From Acidobacteriota bacterium (GTDB lineage: Bacteria > Acidobacteriota > Blastocatellia > RBC074): a DNA stretch of 64,000 nucleotides. A program made the translations under genes and the position numbers. Every line of letters starts with the position of its first letter. Positions within the stretch are counted from its first letter, which is position 1. Under the pieces are notes generated by a model, which did not search any database, was not told the origin of the DNA, and was given only the letters and a program-made list of their open reading frames with translations. Of this stretch, positions 62,174 through 64,000 are shown piece by piece. The stretch is taken from positions 86,012 to 150,011 of the forward strand of contig JAFDVI010000031.1 of the NCBI GenBank assembly GCA_018269055.1. Reading direction: 5' to 3'.

Positions 62174-62440
62174 ATGACAGCAATAAAAATGCACCAGGAG
62201 CAGTTTTCCAGTCCAACCGCCGCGCACGCCAACAGGCAGTTTGAATCAATGCCTGAAGTCGAAATGCCTGTGTGCTGTGGCACAGGATGCGCGGTTTGCG
62301 TATTGGATTATCCGGAATTGTTTGCCATCAACCAAACGGATTCCGGCCAGACGGATTGCAACATGCTGGCGCTGCTCGAAGCCGTCGAACAGGCTCAGGC
62401 GCAAGCAGGCGAAATGATCGCCAACGACGATTTGCAGTAA
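62174..62440 (+). CDS. oxidoreductase-like small protein (CCGTGC motif)
   Basis: 88 residues. MPVCCGTGCAVCVLDYPELF matches the CC.SGC..CV.D.Y core of the oxidoreductase-like (OXLD1-type) domain, known mostly from eukaryotes and some bacteria. The four Cys probably bind metal. The C-terminus is a short helix (ALLEAVEQAQAQAG). ATG 62174 was chosen over upstream starts in the same frame because the preceding residues look non-coding. Function unknown. Confidence 0.7.
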   Translation: MTAIKMHQEQFSSPTAAHANRQFESMPEVEMPVCCGTGCAVCVLDYPELFAINQTDSGQTDCNMLALLEAVEQAQAQAGEMIANDDLQ

Positions 62441-62559
62441 CGGCAGTTTCACCCATCTCTTTGCGCTATCTCTTTCGCGCAATTTACGGCGTTACAATTT
62501 GTTGTTCTACGGCGGAATCAAGCGACTTGCTTACTCCGCCTTTGCTTAGGAATTGTTTT

Positions 62560-63903
62560 ATGAAGTCAATCAAGCTCAGTTTGATGGCGCTGGCTCTTGG
62601 CGTTGCTCTGACGGCTGGTGTTCAGGCGCAACAGGTTCAGATCAAAACGCATACGCTGAAAAACGGAATGAAGATCATCGTTGAAGAAGATCATTCGATT
62701 CCGAACGTCGCGCTGTACATCTTTTACCGAATCGGTTCGCGCAACGAACGTCCGGGTACCACCGGGCTGTCGCACTTTTTCGAACACATGATGTTCAACG
62801 GCGCAAAGAAGTACGGCCTAAAACAGTTTGATCGGACAATGGAAGCCGCCGGTGGATCGAACAACGCCTACACCAGCAATGACCTGACGGTTTATCAGGA
62901 CTGGTTTCCGCGCTCGGCACTGGATTTGATTTTCGACCTGGAAGCCGACCGGATTCGCGATCTCAGTTTCGACCCGAAAGTCGTTGAATCCGAACGCGGC
63001 GTGGTCGCTTCGGAGCGTCGTTCTTCGGTGGACAACAGCAATTTCGGAATTCTGTCCGAACAACTTTACGCCGCTGCGTACACCGCTCACCCCTATCAAT
63101 GGCCGGTCGTGGGGTGGATGGTGGACATCGAAAACTGGAAGATGGAAGACCTCAAGCGCCACTTTGAAATGGGTTATTCGCCATCGAACGCAACGATGGT
63201 GGTCAGCGGCGACATCACAATGGAGGAAATTCAAAAGCTGGCTGAAAAATATATCGAACCGATCCCAGCGCATGCGCCGCCGGCCAAAGTCACCACACAG
63301 GAACCGGAACAGTTGGGCGAACGTCGCGTGACGGTTCGCAAATTCGCGCAACTGCCGATTTTGATGATGGGCTATCACGTTCCAGCGGTGTCCGATCCGG
63401 ACTATTATCCGTTGCAGGTATTGCAAACAATTTTGTTTTCCGGCCAAAGCTCGCGCATGTACCAGCGCCTGGTGGACAAAGATCAACTGGCGTTATTCGT
63501 CAGCGGCGGTACGCGTCCGACGTTTGACCCGGCGCTGTTCACCGTCAATTCCCAGCCCAAAGCCGGCGTCGAACCCGAACGCGTCGAAAAAGCGATTTAC
63601 GAAGAGTTCGACAAAATCAAAACCTCCGCCGTCACCGACCGGGAACTGGAAAAAGCCAAAAACATCCTATTGGCGAATTTCTACCGCCAGATGAAAACCA
63701 TCAGCGGCAAGGCAAACACCCTGGGCAGTTACGAAGTCTTTTTCGGTGATTACCGCAAGCTGTTCACCGCTGCGGACGATTACCGCAAAGTCACCAAGGC
63801 AGACGTACAACGCGTAGCCCAAAAATACTTCACGGAAAAGAACCGCACCGTCGCCACGCTGATTCCCGAAAAGATGGAAGGCGAACAAAAGGCTGAAAAG
63901 TAG
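62560..63903 (+). CDS. M16-family zinc peptidase, exported
   Basis: 447 residues with signal peptide IKLSLMALALGVALTAGVQA. The inverted zinc motif HxxEH is present as LSHFFEHMMFNG, with the distal Glu in VVASERRSS; the C-terminal half (GYHVPAVSDPDYYPLQVLQT) is the second M16 lobe. Pitrilysin-like proteins often come as tandem active and inactive partners; a second exported gene follows at once, 8 nt downstream. Confidence 0.92.
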   Translation: MKSIKLSLMALALGVALTAGVQAQQVQIKTHTLKNGMKIIVEEDHSIPNVALYIFYRIGSRNERPGTTGLSHFFEHMMFNGAKKYGLKQFDRTMEAAGGSNNAYTSNDLTVYQDWFPRSALDLIFDLEADRIRDLSFDPKVVESERGVVASERRSSVDNSNFGILSEQLYAAAYTAHPYQWPVVGWMVDIENWKMEDLKRHFEMGYSPSNATMVVSGDITMEEIQKLAEKYIEPIPAHAPPAKVTTQEPEQLGERRVTVRKFAQLPILMMGYHVPAVSDPDYYPLQVLQTILFSGQSSRMYQRLVDKDQLALFVSGGTRPTFDPALFTVNSQPKAGVEPERVEKAIYEEFDKIKTSAVTDRELEKAKNILLANFYRQMKTISGKANTLGSYEVFFGDYRKLFTAADDYRKVTKADVQRVAQKYFTEKNRTVATLIPEKMEGEQKAEK

Positions 63904-63911
63904 GAGGAGCG

Positions 63912-64000
63912 ATGCTGAGAAGAGTTTCGATTTTGGTTTTGATTGTTGCCCTGACGATTCCAAACGCTTTCGGAGCAATTTCCCATTCCCCATTGCCCAT
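63912..64000 (+). CDS. exported protein, cut by window edge
   Basis: Only 29 codons are visible: MLRRVSILVLIVALTIPNAF is a signal peptide. GGAGGAG lies just upstream of ATG 63912, 8 nt after the M16 gene. By analogy with other M16 operons it may be the second, partner M16 protein, but no diagnostic residue is in view. Confidence 0.6.
   Translation, partial: MLRRVSILVLIVALTIPNAFGAISHSPLP

Overview
The window looks like a chromosomal segment of an Acidobacteriota bacterium, probably of the Blastocatellia type. This is inferred from gene content and style: an Oar-like TonB-dependent receptor with an N-terminal carboxypeptidase-regulatory domain, DUF4097 proteins under an ECF sigma factor, a Ser/Thr kinase with a zinc-ribbon N-terminus, cytochrome P460, moderate-to-high GC coding DNA, and intergenic DNA full of palindromic repeats. 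No phage, IS transposase or CRISPR array is visible. One tRNA gene is present.

Layout. 1-1842 (minus): partial transketolase and a DUF6941-like protein. 1986-11061 (minus): two sulfur transcription units. The proximal unit is a leader, sat, tRNA-Cys, cysC, cobA, a Met8/SirC-like siroheme gene and an APS-reductase-type cysH. The distal unit is a sulfate-binding lipoprotein, permease, ATPase and a VanX-like dipeptidase. Both are preceded by near-consensus sigma-70 promoters with matching spacer words. The sat leader holds an ORF of 52 codons (10964 to 10806) ending in eight consecutive Cys codons and a stop, with alternative hairpins around the run. This is the strongest candidate for an undescribed regulatory system here: a cysteine attenuator whose operon also encodes the tRNA it would sense.

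11148-21000 (minus): a zinc-ribbon miniprotein, a PBP-SpoIID-metallopeptidase fusion, a membrane protein, a thioester alpha-2-macroglobulin and a DUF1175 lipoprotein, which reads as an envelope-guard region. 21085-28003: a two-component system, a degenerate sigma-54-activator-like protein that lacks the ATPase and GAFTGA motifs, then an ECF sigma / anti-sigma / two DUF4097-type operon. 28224-36314 (plus): nucleotide-sugar epimerase, small membrane proteins, MgtE, RecO, pyruvate phosphate dikinase and an AbiEii-like nucleotidyltransferase.

36431-46487 (plus): KDPG aldolase and a KDG-kinase-like sugar kinase flank a DNA-processing block made of an inactivated UvrD-like protein, an active UvrD-type helicase, an Fe-S PD-(D/E)XK nuclease, a MazF toxin-antitoxin pair and RecJ. 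It resembles an AddAB-type machine split into three genes.

46557-57240: secreted protein, M19 dipeptidase, rhodanese lipoprotein, AraC regulator, cytochrome P460, Asp-box protein, TonB receptor and a Cys-rich secreted protein. 57294-64000: Gfo/Idh/MocA oxidoreductase, HtrA protease, Ser/Thr kinase, a CCxxGC small protein, an M16 peptidase and the start of another exported protein.

Intergenic DNA repeatedly carries 20-100 bp inverted repeats. Three of them share GTAGCGCA...TGCGCTAC termini, and two of those provide the TAG stop codon of the adjacent gene.
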